Source: Paenibacillus abyssi
Lineage (GTDB): Bacteria > Bacillota > Bacilli > Paenibacillales > Paenibacillaceae
Assembly (NCBI RefSeq): GCF_014640295.1
Contig: NZ_BMGR01000004.1
Location: 62,001-126,000, forward strand
Direction: 5' to 3'
DNA: 64,000 nucleotides
The translations under genes and the position numbers were made by a program. The notes under the pieces were generated by a model. It had not been told where the DNA came from and did no database searches. It saw only the letters and a program-made list of their open reading frames with translations. Numbering within the stretch: the stretch's first letter is position 1; each line of letters starts with the position of its first letter. Positions 26,839-33,823 of this stretch are shown here, piece by piece.

Positions 26839-27291
26839 ATGATGGAAGGTAAAGAAATACCTCATCCGAACCCGATGAAGGAGTGGAATACGTTTCACAA
26901 TCAGGCCGGTGAAGTGCTCGGAGAAGAGTTCTGGCAGGATATTGCCGGGTTAATTCCCAATACAAGCCCGCGAATCGATATCTATTATACCTCGGCTACT
27001 GTAGTTGTCCTTGTCGAGCTTCCGGGTCTTCAATCCCCTGATCAGATCGCTATATTACTTGAAGGACAAACGCTTGTGATGGAGGGGGAGATTCCGCGGT
27101 TATATCCCGTTACCGACAATCGGATCACTCAAAAGGAACGCTTCTTTGGAAGCTTTCGCCGTTCCCTGCCCATGCCGAAGCCGGTTTCCATGATCGGAAT
27201 TCATGCGAAATATACCCAAGGTTTGCTTACCATCGAATTACAGATCGAACGGGAAGTACAGCAAACTCCTATTCCCATTGATTTTACTTAA
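26839..27291 (+). CDS. Second Hsp20/alpha-crystallin-domain protein, probable spore coat or germination protein
   Basis: 150 residues; starts at a double ATG at 26839 with a weak GCGGTGATGA site. Residues 1-40 are polar and Trp/Phe-containing (MKEWNTFHNQAGE, EEFWQDIAGLIP). Residues about 45-140 form an alpha-crystallin sandwich: RIDIYYTSATVVVLVELPGL, LEGQTLVMEGEI, ERFFGSFRRSLPMPKPV and the C-terminal LLTIELQI strand. It resembles CotP/GerT-type spore proteins. It differs from the first copy in lacking the DWDEFGKYM motif. A CATATAGAT box 24 nt before the gene may be a sporulation promoter, unproven. Confidence 0.75.
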   Translation: MMEGKEIPHPNPMKEWNTFHNQAGEVLGEEFWQDIAGLIPNTSPRIDIYYTSATVVVLVELPGLQSPDQIAILLEGQTLVMEGEIPRLYPVTDNRITQKERFFGSFRRSLPMPKPVSMIGIHAKYTQGLLTIELQIEREVQQTPIPIDFT

Positions 27292-27374
27292 TTTGTTTCC
27301 CCTCGCCAAAACGATCATTGGAATACAGCTTTCATCATATACTGAATAAAAATCTCCGTTAAAGGGGCGGGAAG

Positions 27375-27599
27375 ATGGTACGCATACGATATCAGGATAT
27401 TCATATCGAGTCGCTCTCCAAGTCTTCCGGGATTTACTCGGGCAGCAATATACAATGGAAATTCAAACATATCGCCAAGCAAAATCAAGCGTTTGGCACC
27501 GTAAACGGTAAAGCGTGCTCCATCTCGAACGTCCGGGCTTCTCTGAACGATAATGACCAATATGACTTACTTTTTATGCGAAAGATCCTCAACCCGTGA
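27375..27599 (+). CDS. GerP-family small spore germination-type protein (74 aa)
   Basis: ATG 27375 behind AAAGGGGCGG. The sequence follows the plan shared by the four small proteins here: a short strand (IHIESLSKSSGIYSGSNIQ), an aromatic segment with Lys-Asn-Gln-Ala-Phe-Gly (KHIAKQNQAFGTVNG), and a helix ending in Asp-rich SLNDNDQYD. This matches GerPA/GerPF-type proteins, which help germinants pass the spore coat. A CATATACT box 35 nt upstream of the ribosome site could be a mother-cell promoter. Its stop overlaps the GerPC start (TGATG). Confidence 0.7.
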   Translation: MVRIRYQDIHIESLSKSSGIYSGSNIQWKFKHIAKQNQAFGTVNGKACSISNVRASLNDNDQYDLLFMRKILNP

Positions 27600-28030
27600 T
27601 GTCATGGTTTGGAAAGAAAAAAAATGATCGTTCAGATCTCCTGATCAAAGACATGAACAATCGTTTTCAGGATTTGAATGCCCGATTTAACCGGATGGAA
27701 CAATCGCTCGAACGCCTTGCTGAGAAATCTTCGCAAATCATAATCGAGAATGTCCATATCCATCAACCCGTGCTTGAGAAATTGGAATATCGTCTAGACG
27801 GACTGGAAATTGAGCAGCTCAGCGGTTCATTAAATCTGGGAAACAACTTCGGCACCAAATTCAATCCGGGAGAATCCTTTGAAAAACCGCCATTACGCCG
27901 AAAAAAAGATCAGGATGATGCCACGGCCGCCTCTGCTACAGAAGATAAGCCCTCGCGGCCCCGGCCGCCTTATGATACGGAACCAGGTTTGCATCGCACG
28001 CCATCCGGATTTCGGCTGAAAAGAACTTGA
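27599..28030 (+). CDS. gerPC: GerPC-like spore germination protein
   Basis: 143 residues from ATG 27599, which overlaps the upstream stop (TGATG), so it is translationally coupled; GTG 27596 is an alternative. Order: basic start MSWFGKKKND, a coiled-coil helix (about 13-45, NRFQDLNARFNRMEQSLERL), then the signature VLEKLEYRLDGLEIEQLSG followed by SLNLGNNFG, which matches the conserved IEY-FDQL-VE-L-GTLNIG block of GerPC. The C-terminal 60 residues are Lys/Asp/Pro-rich and disordered. In Bacillus GerPC is part of the gerP operon for nutrient germinant access; the coupling to a GerPA/F-type gene agrees. The gerP set is incomplete and rearranged here. Confidence 0.78.
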   Translation: MSWFGKKKNDRSDLLIKDMNNRFQDLNARFNRMEQSLERLAEKSSQIIIENVHIHQPVLEKLEYRLDGLEIEQLSGSLNLGNNFGTKFNPGESFEKPPLRRKKDQDDATAASATEDKPSRPRPPYDTEPGLHRTPSGFRLKRT

Positions 28031-28065
28031 GTTGAACACTCACTAGTTGAACGGAGGTGTGGGCC

Positions 28066-28386
28066 TTGTCCTCTTTTATGTCGCCCCAGTTTGTCATCGG
28101 ATCGATCCGGATAGGCTCTGTTGAGAATGCAGCTTGCATCAATATGGGCAATAACTGGCCGACCGGATTTGAGAGCCACCAGAAGCTGACGCAAGGATTC
28201 GGTTCCGTTAGCGGCGACAGCAATGTCGTGTCAGGCATCCGCTCTCTTCTGAACGACTCCGATTTTCTGGATATGCTCAACATTTCCGATTCCGAGGCGC
28301 CGGAATGGCTGCAGAAGCTGCTGCTTTCCACGAGCCACTCCGGGGCAAAAACACCGGAGCCGCAAATCAATCCTGTGCCCGGCTAA
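28066..28386 (+). CDS. GerP-family spore protein with proline-rich tail (106 aa)
   Basis: TTG 28066 is chosen because GGAGG ends 8 nt upstream; the in-frame GTG at 28057 would overlap that site. Core: FVIGSIRIGSVENAACINMG, then HQKLTQGFGSVSGDSN and a helix ending LLNDSDFLDML, the same plan as the other GerP-type proteins here. A tail of about 35 residues ends INPVPG, reminiscent of the Pro-Gly end of GerPD. It is the last plus-strand gene before a convergent pair of the same family. Confidence 0.68.
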   Translation: MSSFMSPQFVIGSIRIGSVENAACINMGNNWPTGFESHQKLTQGFGSVSGDSNVVSGIRSLLNDSDFLDMLNISDSEAPEWLQKLLLSTSHSGAKTPEPQINPVPG

Positions 28387-28407
28387 AGATGCTTTTTATA
28401 CACCCTT

Positions 28408-28890
28408 TTATACTCTTTGTCCCTCAAGATGCGCTGGCGCATCAATCACATCATTATCTTGAATAAAATTCGCTATACTTGTTAACCGGTTGCTGCCTAT
28501 ATTTTTGCCTGTGCCATAATTGTTTTTATGAACACTGCTCCAGCCGTATTGCCTGTTCTCTCCAATGTCAATGGCCGACCCATTGCTGACGGAAAGAGCG
28601 TTGACGGATTGAAAAGCGATTTCACAATGCTGCTGGAATTCACCGTCAGCCGGCATAGTTATGCTCTTGCTATCTTCTACGGGCATATCCATCATGTCCT
28701 GATCGTTTACGATATTCAAGGCCTTTGAGATGTTGGCGTTCTTGACGCTTCCAACCCCTTGATTGCTCTTGGTGTAGGTGCTCCAACCGATTGCCAGGTT
28801 AGTTCCGATAAAAATGCCCGATGTATCTTCAACAGCATTCACAATTAATTTATTAAAAATGACGCTGGTGTTCTGAGGACAATTATTCAA
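28408..28890 (-). CDS. GerP-family protein with two tandem GerP-like domains (160 aa)
   Basis: TTG 28890 follows GGGGAGG. The protein is an internal duplication: residues about 11-68 (IFNKLIVNAVEDTSGIFIG ... YTKSNQGVGSV ... NIVNDQDMMDMP) and about 91-150 (IAFQSVNALSVSNGSAIDIG ... VHKNNYGTGKN ... NFIQDNDVIDAP). Both halves keep the strand, the Gly-Trp-Ser segment (IGWSTY, YGWSSV), the Lys-Asn-x-Gly turn and the Asn-Asp/Asp-Asn-Asp helix end. GerP proteins known to me are single domain, so this is a fused pair. Convergent with the plus-strand GerP genes; 12 nt before the next family member. Confidence 0.7.
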   Translation of the reverse strand: MNNCPQNTSVIFNKLIVNAVEDTSGIFIGTNLAIGWSTYTKSNQGVGSVKNANISKALNIVNDQDMMDMPVEDSKSITMPADGEFQQHCEIAFQSVNALSVSNGSAIDIGENRQYGWSSVHKNNYGTGKNIGSNRLTSIANFIQDNDVIDAPAHLEGQRV

Positions 28891-28902
28891 AATATCCTCC
28901 CC

Positions 28903-29148
28903 TTATATAACTTGTGTTTGGACAGTTGGCGTATTTGGTATCGTCGTGATCGGTGTATCGATAACATCCGTGTCAATAATGCTGTTCACTACATTGGTTT
29001 CAACGCTGAATCCGAACATGTTTCCGTTCCCGAAGTTATTTTTCCCATGTTGAGCCCAGCCCCCTTGAGCAACCTCTCCTACTGAAATGCTTGCTCCCCT
29101 GTTCAACGTATTCACATTTATTGCCGCGAATGAAATAAAAACCGCCAA
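28903..29148 (-). CDS. GerP-family small spore protein (81 aa)
   Basis: TTG 29148 is chosen: GGGGGTGA lies just upstream and the first strand AVFISFAAINVNTLNRGASI begins there; the longer frame to 29343 runs across the terminator at 29262 and is rejected. Contains GGWAQHGKNNFGNGN and a helix ending SIIDTDVIDTP, as in both domains of the neighbour at 28408, with which it likely forms an operon (12-nt gap). Confidence 0.68.
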   Translation of the reverse strand: MAVFISFAAINVNTLNRGASISVGEVAQGGWAQHGKNNFGNGNMFGFSVETNVVNSIIDTDVIDTPITTIPNTPTVQTQVI

Positions 29149-29261
29149 GCTCTCACCCCCGCAAAACATTATAAGCGTATTATATTCCGCCCATTTCCCA
29201 AGGTTACATCGGACGCCTGTCTTTTGTGCCTTCCCAGCCGGGCAAACGCATGGACTGCCAT

Positions 29262-29288
29262 AAAAAAAGGACTGCCATCCGGCAGCCC
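29262..29288 (-). terminator. Terminator of the CDF exporter gene
   Basis: Minus-strand stem GGGCTGCC/GGCAGTCC with loop GGAT (one G-T pair), then seven T. Confidence 0.9.
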
Positions 29289-29362
29289 TCCAATTCGATA
29301 AAGACGTGATTTTTATACGATAGATGCAAAGGGCTCTATTCATACTATTGTGTGGTTGTACT

Positions 29363-30319
29363 TTATACTTTTAGCTCCGAATGCCTGAGCGCTGATTTTT
29401 CGATTTGAATCGTTGTATGTTGAATGTTGAACGTTTCTCTGATCTGATCGATCGCCTGTTGCAGTATCACCTGGCAGTCCTCTTTATCATCCACCTGAAG
29501 ATGACAGCTTAACGAGTCCATGCCCGAAGTGATCGTCCAGATATGCAGGTCGTGAACATCCTTTACCCCTTGTATACGAAGCAGCGTTTCCTTGACAAGT
29601 GAAGGGCTGATCGTGATCGGGGTTCCTTCCATCAGAATGTGCACGGCTGTTTTCATTACGCCCCATGCGCTTTTCAGAATGAGCAAAGCGACAACGACAC
29701 TTATAATCGGATCCGCAATGTACCACGAAAACATATACATGAGCAGTCCTGCAACAATGGCCCCTACTGAACCTAGCGCATCGCCTAAGATGTGAAGATA
29801 AGCGCTTCGCACGTTGATGTTATCCTTCACATCGCCCTGCCTCATTAAAAACCAGGCACTGAGCAGATTAGCAAACAATCCGATACATGCAATCAAGATC
29901 ATTGAACCGCTGGCCACTGTCGGCGGATCAAAGAACCGTCCATAGGCTTCCTTGACAATAAAGCCGGCGATCACAAACAAGGTAACGCCATTAAACAACG
30001 CAGCCAATATCTCAAAACGGTAAAACCCGTACGTTTTATTGGGCGATGCAGGTTTGGCGGCAAACCACATGGCGACCAGGCTTAAAGCGATCGCCCCGGC
30101 GTCACTTAACATATGTCCGGCATCGGATATCAGTGCCAGGCTGTTCGTTATCAAACCTCCAAAAAACTCAAGAAACATGATGCCTGTTGTTATAATTAGA
30201 GCGATTGTCAGGCCCCTCTTATTATTGGGCATATGGGAATGAGCATGACCATGATGCCCATGGCTATGCCCATGATGGTCATGATTGCTGTGCGAATGGT
30301 CGTCGTGATGATGGCTCAC
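29363..30319 (-). CDS. czcD: Zinc/cadmium/cobalt cation diffusion facilitator exporter
   Basis: 318 residues from GTG 30319 behind GAGGAGG. A His/Asp-rich N-terminal tail (residues 3-29, HHHDDHSHSNHDHHG and on) is a metal buffer. Six helices follow. The transport-site motifs are in helix 2 (DAGHMLSDAGAI) and helix 5 (AYLHILGDALGSVG), the His-Asp pair typical of Zn/Cd exporters of the CzcD group. The cytoplasmic C-terminal ferredoxin-like domain starts near 225 (GVKDVHDLHIWTITSG). An SmtB-type operator lies 60 nt upstream and the repressor gene precedes it. Confidence 0.92.
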   Translation of the reverse strand: MSHHHDDHSHSNHDHHGHSHGHHGHAHSHMPNNKRGLTIALIITTGIMFLEFFGGLITNSLALISDAGHMLSDAGAIALSLVAMWFAAKPASPNKTYGFYRFEILAALFNGVTLFVIAGFIVKEAYGRFFDPPTVASGSMILIACIGLFANLLSAWFLMRQGDVKDNINVRSAYLHILGDALGSVGAIVAGLLMYMFSWYIADPIISVVVALLILKSAWGVMKTAVHILMEGTPITISPSLVKETLLRIQGVKDVHDLHIWTITSGMDSLSCHLQVDDKEDCQVILQQAIDQIRETFNIQHTTIQIEKSALRHSELKV

Positions 30320-30379
30320 GGGAACTCCTCCTCATGAATAGTAATAATTATGTACCAAACTCAATTATTTATTTATAAT

Positions 30380-30399
30380 ATATGAACATATGCTCATAT
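30380..30399. promoter_or_regulatory. SmtB/CzrA-type operator upstream of the CDF gene
   Basis: ATATGAACATATGCTCATAT, a palindrome with one mismatched pair, matching the 12-2-12 type sites of zinc-sensing ArsR/SmtB repressors. Confidence 0.78.
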
Positions 30400-30471
30400 G
30401 TGTTATCGTTATTATATAAAATATAAGTCCAATAAACAACAACAATTTTCCATCCCGTCCTAAACAATAAC

Positions 30472-30508
30472 AAAAACCTGCCGCTCCTTAGCTGGAGCAG
30501 GCAGGTTT
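30472..30508 (-). terminator. Terminator of the ArsR/SmtB gene
   Basis: Long stem AACCTGCC...GGCAGGTT with an inner GCTCC/GGAGC and a T run on the minus strand. It separates the repressor from czcD, so czcD probably has its own promoter beside the operator. Confidence 0.8.
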
Positions 30509-30517
30509 CCGTATTGG

Positions 30518-30892
30518 CTATCCGTGTTTTGTATGCTGCAGGGTTTGAACGAATATTTGCTCAATATGGGTATCATCGAGGGAGTAGAATACCGTTTTCC
30601 CCACTTTGCGGCGTTTCACAATTCTCAGATTGCGGAGATACCGAAGCTGGTGTGAAACCGCGGACTGTCCCATTTCAAGCACAACGGATAAATCGTGCAC
30701 ACATAACTCTTTTTGAAGCAAAGCTCCGATCAGCTTAACCCTTGTCGGATCGCTAAACGCTTTAAACCAATCGGCGACTTGAACCGCCGCCTGCTCGTCA
30801 ATCATCCCCGCTTTTATTTGCTGCAGGTCCGTTTCAGAACCTAAACAAGTCGTATCGCAATCCTCTGTTGAAGATGATACCGGCTGTTCCAT
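30518..30892 (-). CDS. ArsR/SmtB-family metal-responsive repressor (CzrA-like)
   Basis: 124 residues, ATG 30892 behind AGGAGGGG. Winged helix: AFSDPTRVKLIGALLQKELC, recognition helix MGQSAVSHQLRYLRNLRIVK and wing RRKVGKTVFYSLDD. The C-terminal helix DDTHIEQIFVQTLQHTKH supplies Asp/His residues like the alpha-5 zinc site of CzrA/SmtB. Two or three N-terminal Cys (CDTTC) may add a second site. Expected to bind the palindrome before czcD and release it on zinc. Confidence 0.88.
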   Translation of the reverse strand: MEQPVSSSTEDCDTTCLGSETDLQQIKAGMIDEQAAVQVADWFKAFSDPTRVKLIGALLQKELCVHDLSVVLEMGQSAVSHQLRYLRNLRIVKRRKVGKTVFYSLDDTHIEQIFVQTLQHTKHG

Positions 30893-30965
30893 TAGCTGCC
30901 CCTCCTGTTCAAACCGCGATACAACTATTATACCAAAACTGCGCTTATGAATAATACAATTAACG

Positions 30966-31643
30966 TCACTCCCGCTTCTCCTCCCGCAGCGGCTTGGCGT
31001 CCAATGGAATCAACGAAGGCTTCATGTCCACAAACTGTGCTTGGAATGAACCGTTGTACTGAAATACCGGACCGAGCATCGGATTGTTTACTTCCACGGT
31101 TATTTTATACTGCTCCTCCCGATCATCGTACCATTCGTTCACCTCTGCCGTTCCAGTAAACATCTGAGGAAAACGAAACTGGAGCATCCCCTCATAGAAA
31201 CGCTGATCGCCGGAGCGGATTCGAATGCCCCCGTTCGGTCCCTCCGAAATCGAAAGATCGACAGCCAAATGCTGTTTATTTCCCAGGTAATCAACAATGC
31301 CCTGCCGCTGCTCGCTGTAGACCATCGTGGCATCAAAATGCCGGATCGTACGCTCGAATCTGAATTTACGGATCCAGGTCACTGTCTCTCGGCCGAAACG
31401 GTCCACATATGCAAAATTTTCAATCGTAAACGGAATCTGCCTGCCCCCCTGCGGAAACATGATATGTCTATACGTACCGATATATAAAGGCACGGCAGCC
31501 CATTTCGCATACCATATCCGTTCCATGACGCCCTGGCCGATGGATGCCACCCGATCCCCGCTGTTAAATCCGAAGCGCTGCCTTATCCGGGGATGAAGCT
31601 TATGAAATTCAGCGCCTAACGCTTGCTCATAGATCGATGCCAC
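30966..31643 (-). CDS. DUF4166 domain protein
   Basis: 225 residues from GTG 31643 (AAGGAGA upstream), overlapping the preceding gene by 28 nt. Starts SIYEQALGAEFHKLHPRIRQ, a typical DUF4166 opening, and continues with many short strands (PFTIENFAYVDRFGRETVTW, RIRSGDQRFYEGM). No catalytic motif known to me; fold is probably a lipid- or ligand-binding beta barrel. It closes a three-gene operon with an SRPBCC/DoxX protein and a DCC thiol protein, a grouping also seen in other bacilli. Confidence 0.72.
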   Translation of the reverse strand: MASIYEQALGAEFHKLHPRIRQRFGFNSGDRVASIGQGVMERIWYAKWAAVPLYIGTYRHIMFPQGGRQIPFTIENFAYVDRFGRETVTWIRKFRFERTIRHFDATMVYSEQRQGIVDYLGNKQHLAVDLSISEGPNGGIRIRSGDQRFYEGMLQFRFPQMFTGTAEVNEWYDDREEQYKITVEVNNPMLGPVFQYNGSFQAQFVDMKPSLIPLDAKPLREEKRE

Positions 31644-32572
31644 CCTCGTTCATCTCCTTTGCTGCGATAAGCAGGTTTACGCAAACAACGATTTGCCTGC
31701 GGCAGGTCCCTGGCGGACCAATGGGCTAATAAACAAAAACCAATCATGGAGCAGCTAAGCGTGAGCGGATTAAATGGTGCTGCAAGCATTTCCGGTGTTC
31801 CTATAAGCGCTGCGGCAGCGAGCAGTGCCAGCAGAACAATCTGCGTAAAATAAACCCATCTATGCCTATGCAGTTTAAATATAAGCAGCCCCAGGCTAAT
31901 CTCTGCTACACCGAGCAGTAACAGCAGCTGCTCCTCCCGGCCTCCAAACCAGCCTAACGCCTGCAGCAGCGCAAGCTCTCCCGCTTCCGGAAACAACAGC
32001 TTGGGCACGATGCCTTGATAACACCAAAGGAAAACCAGCATAAGGACGCTGAAATAGTGCATGACGGCCCGCTGCATTGTCACGGCAGGTGGAATAAACT
32101 TCTCCAACCAAATCCGGAGCATATCAAAGCTCCATGCCGTAGCATAGCCAAACAACGGGCGAAACAACATCTGGTCAAACCATCGTCCGATGATGCCAAG
32201 CCGCGTCTGGTAATCATACTGCGTCATGAAGGTGACCCCCTTACCCTTCGGCTTGTATTTCCAATACCCGCCACCCTTGCGGATAAGCGAGATTTGCTGG
32301 TCCGATCCGAAGGTTAGTGTCGAAGTCCGTTCGCCGCCGGCGCTATGGATATTCGCTTTGGTCTCGCCGGTTCCTGTTATATCCAGGCCAAAGCAGATCC
32401 GTGTCCGGTAGAGAAAATACTGCGGGTCCTTTTCATCATCACGGGGCAAGTAGGAAATTTCAGAAAACCGCAAATCCCATTGTTCATGAAGCTCAGGTGT
32501 CTGCGTATGCCGCCACAGCGAATCCATATCTGTATCGATGTCGATTTCCACGTAGATCGGCTTCCTATTCAT
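31616..32572 (-). CDS. SRPBCC-domain / DoxX-like membrane protein
   Basis: ATG 32572 (GAGGAGGG 8 nt upstream) is preferred to the frame start at 32599; 318 residues. Residues 1-145 resemble an SRPBCC/START-like lipid-binding domain (IYVEIDIDTDMDSLWRHTQT, HEQWDLRFSEISYLP). Residues about 165-290 have four helices of the DoxX-like type. The last 30 residues are basic. Start overlaps the stop of the DCC gene, and the stop overlaps the DUF4166 start, so the three are coupled. Function unknown; a membrane redox or lipid role is inference. Confidence 0.72.
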   Translation of the reverse strand: MNRKPIYVEIDIDTDMDSLWRHTQTPELHEQWDLRFSEISYLPRDDEKDPQYFLYRTRICFGLDITGTGETKANIHSAGGERTSTLTFGSDQQISLIRKGGGYWKYKPKGKGVTFMTQYDYQTRLGIIGRWFDQMLFRPLFGYATAWSFDMLRIWLEKFIPPAVTMQRAVMHYFSVLMLVFLWCYQGIVPKLLFPEAGELALLQALGWFGGREEQLLLLLGVAEISLGLLIFKLHRHRWVYFTQIVLLALLAAAALIGTPEMLAAPFNPLTLSCSMIGFCLLAHWSARDLPQANRCLRKPAYRSKGDERGWHRSMSKR

Positions 32573-33014
32573 CCTGTGAACCCTCCTCTGCATCCTCAAT
32601 AAACCTTCTACGCAGCTCCGCAGTCGGCATGAGACAAACCTCGTTCCTGCCGAACCACCGGTAACGCCGGCCGGCTATGTAATCGTAGACTATATCCCGA
32701 ATGAAGGCCGGGAACACGATAAGGGGATACAGCAGCGGCCATAAGCGTCCGAGCTTCCCGAATACCCGGAGGGCCGCATCCGATTTCGTGTAATAACGCC
32801 CGTTTTGAATCATGACAAACGTGTCCAGATCATCCGCCGCCAAGCTTCCTTCCGCCAGCAAACGCTGTCCTGCCTTTGACTGAATGGAAGCAAATTGAAA
32901 TCGCATGGCAGCATCCCGCTTGATCACAAATCGTGTGATCGCATGACATAAATTGCAGTGACCGTCTATTAACAGCAGGGCTGGCTCCTCCCGGCGCGAT
33001 ACATCGTTGTTCAT
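32565..33014 (-). CDS. DCC-family thiol-disulfide oxidoreductase-like protein
   Basis: 149 residues; ATG 33014 chosen (GGAAGGGATG upstream) over 33074. Signature LLIDGHCNLCHA holds the D-x-x-C-x-x-C motif of the DCC family near residue 18-24; further conserved blocks are RFQFASIQS, KSDAALRVFGKLG, RDIVYDYIAGRRYRWFG and CLMPT. A paralogue lies at 63526. Thiol-redox activity is assumed from the CxxC pair; substrate unknown. First gene of the operon with the SRPBCC-DoxX and DUF4166 genes. Confidence 0.85.
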   Translation of the reverse strand: MNNDVSRREEPALLLIDGHCNLCHAITRFVIKRDAAMRFQFASIQSKAGQRLLAEGSLAADDLDTFVMIQNGRYYTKSDAALRVFGKLGRLWPLLYPLIVFPAFIRDIVYDYIAGRRYRWFGRNEVCLMPTAELRRRFIEDAEEGSQDE

Positions 33015-33091
33015 TTTGCATCCCTTCCTCTCCCTGCTATTGTAGACGGTTTTTATCTGTTTGCTCAGTTCCAACTTTTATAGGACCGCAC

Positions 33092-33120
33092 AAAAAGAGG
33101 TACTACAGTTTGTAGTACCC
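33092..33120 (-). terminator. Terminator after the two-component regulator gene
   Basis: Stem GGTACTACA/TGTAGTACC with a 3-nt loop, then five T on the minus strand. Confidence 0.85.
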
Positions 33121-33170
33121 CTTAACTGTCGATAAACCTATATGATGAGAATTAAGAACTTTATCCACTC

Positions 33171-33809
33171 TTACCCCTTGTCTCTCCTTTGAAAGAGCCC
33201 TTTCCTTTTTACCAGTTCCACTGCTTCTTTACTGCTTTTTACACCGAGCTTTTTCAGCATTTTGTTAACTTGATTCTTCAGTGTGCTCTCGGCTTTGTGC
33301 AATTTTTTCTCGATCTGGGATTGTGTGTAACCTTCTTCAATGAGATCATACACTTCCCGCTCCGCGGCGGTAAGTCCCTTCAGCTGCTCCTCCCGCTTCA
33401 GCCTTGTGAACTCCTTTAAAAGCGCCTCCATAGCTGTCGGATGATGATAAGCGCTGCGGATTGCATGCGGGAGATCCATGAAGCGGGTTTTATCGATATA
33501 GTTAACCGCACCCGCGGTAAAAGCTTGAGTAATCACATGATCATCATTTAATGAGGTCAGTATAATAATTTTGGCGGGATGGATTTCAATCATCTCAATC
33601 GCCGTATAAATGCCGTCATGCCCGCTCTCGGTTAGCTGGATATCCATCAGAACCACATCGAAGGAGAGCGTTTGCGCAAGTAAGACGGCTTCCTCCGACC
33701 CCGTCGCGGCTCCGACCACAAGGATATCTTTCTCCTTATTTAAAAAAGCGGTCATCGCTTTGATCCAATCCGGATCATCCTCAACAATAAGGACCTTAAT
33801 ATGGCTCAT
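33171..33809 (-). CDS. NarL/LuxR-type response regulator
   Basis: 212 residues; ATG 33809 (GGGGG 7 nt upstream) preferred to 33827. Receiver domain: VLIVEDD, phosphorylation Asp56 in VVLMDIQL, Thr/Ser at IILTS and Lys in YIDKTR. Linker then LuxR-type helix-turn-helix (LTAAEREVYDLIEEGYTQSQ, LKNQVNKMLKKLGVK). It lies directly after its kinase gene. Target genes unknown. Confidence 0.88.
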   Translation of the reverse strand: MSHIKVLIVEDDPDWIKAMTAFLNKEKDILVVGAATGSEEAVLLAQTLSFDVVLMDIQLTESGHDGIYTAIEMIEIHPAKIIILTSLNDDHVITQAFTAGAVNYIDKTRFMDLPHAIRSAYHHPTAMEALLKEFTRLKREEQLKGLTAAEREVYDLIEEGYTQSQIEKKLHKAESTLKNQVNKMLKKLGVKSSKEAVELVKRKGLFQRRDKG

Positions 33810-33823
33810 CGTCATTCCCCCTA

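Noticed and set aside
28425-28440. Perfect palindrome GATGCGC-TG-GCGCATC
   Set aside because: Lies within the last codons of the two-domain GerP gene and has no T run; likely chance from the coding sequence.
28903-29343. 146-codon reading of the minus-strand GerP-like gene
   Set aside because: Its first 65 codons cross the czcD terminator and look random; GGGGGTGA and the family start point to TTG 29148.
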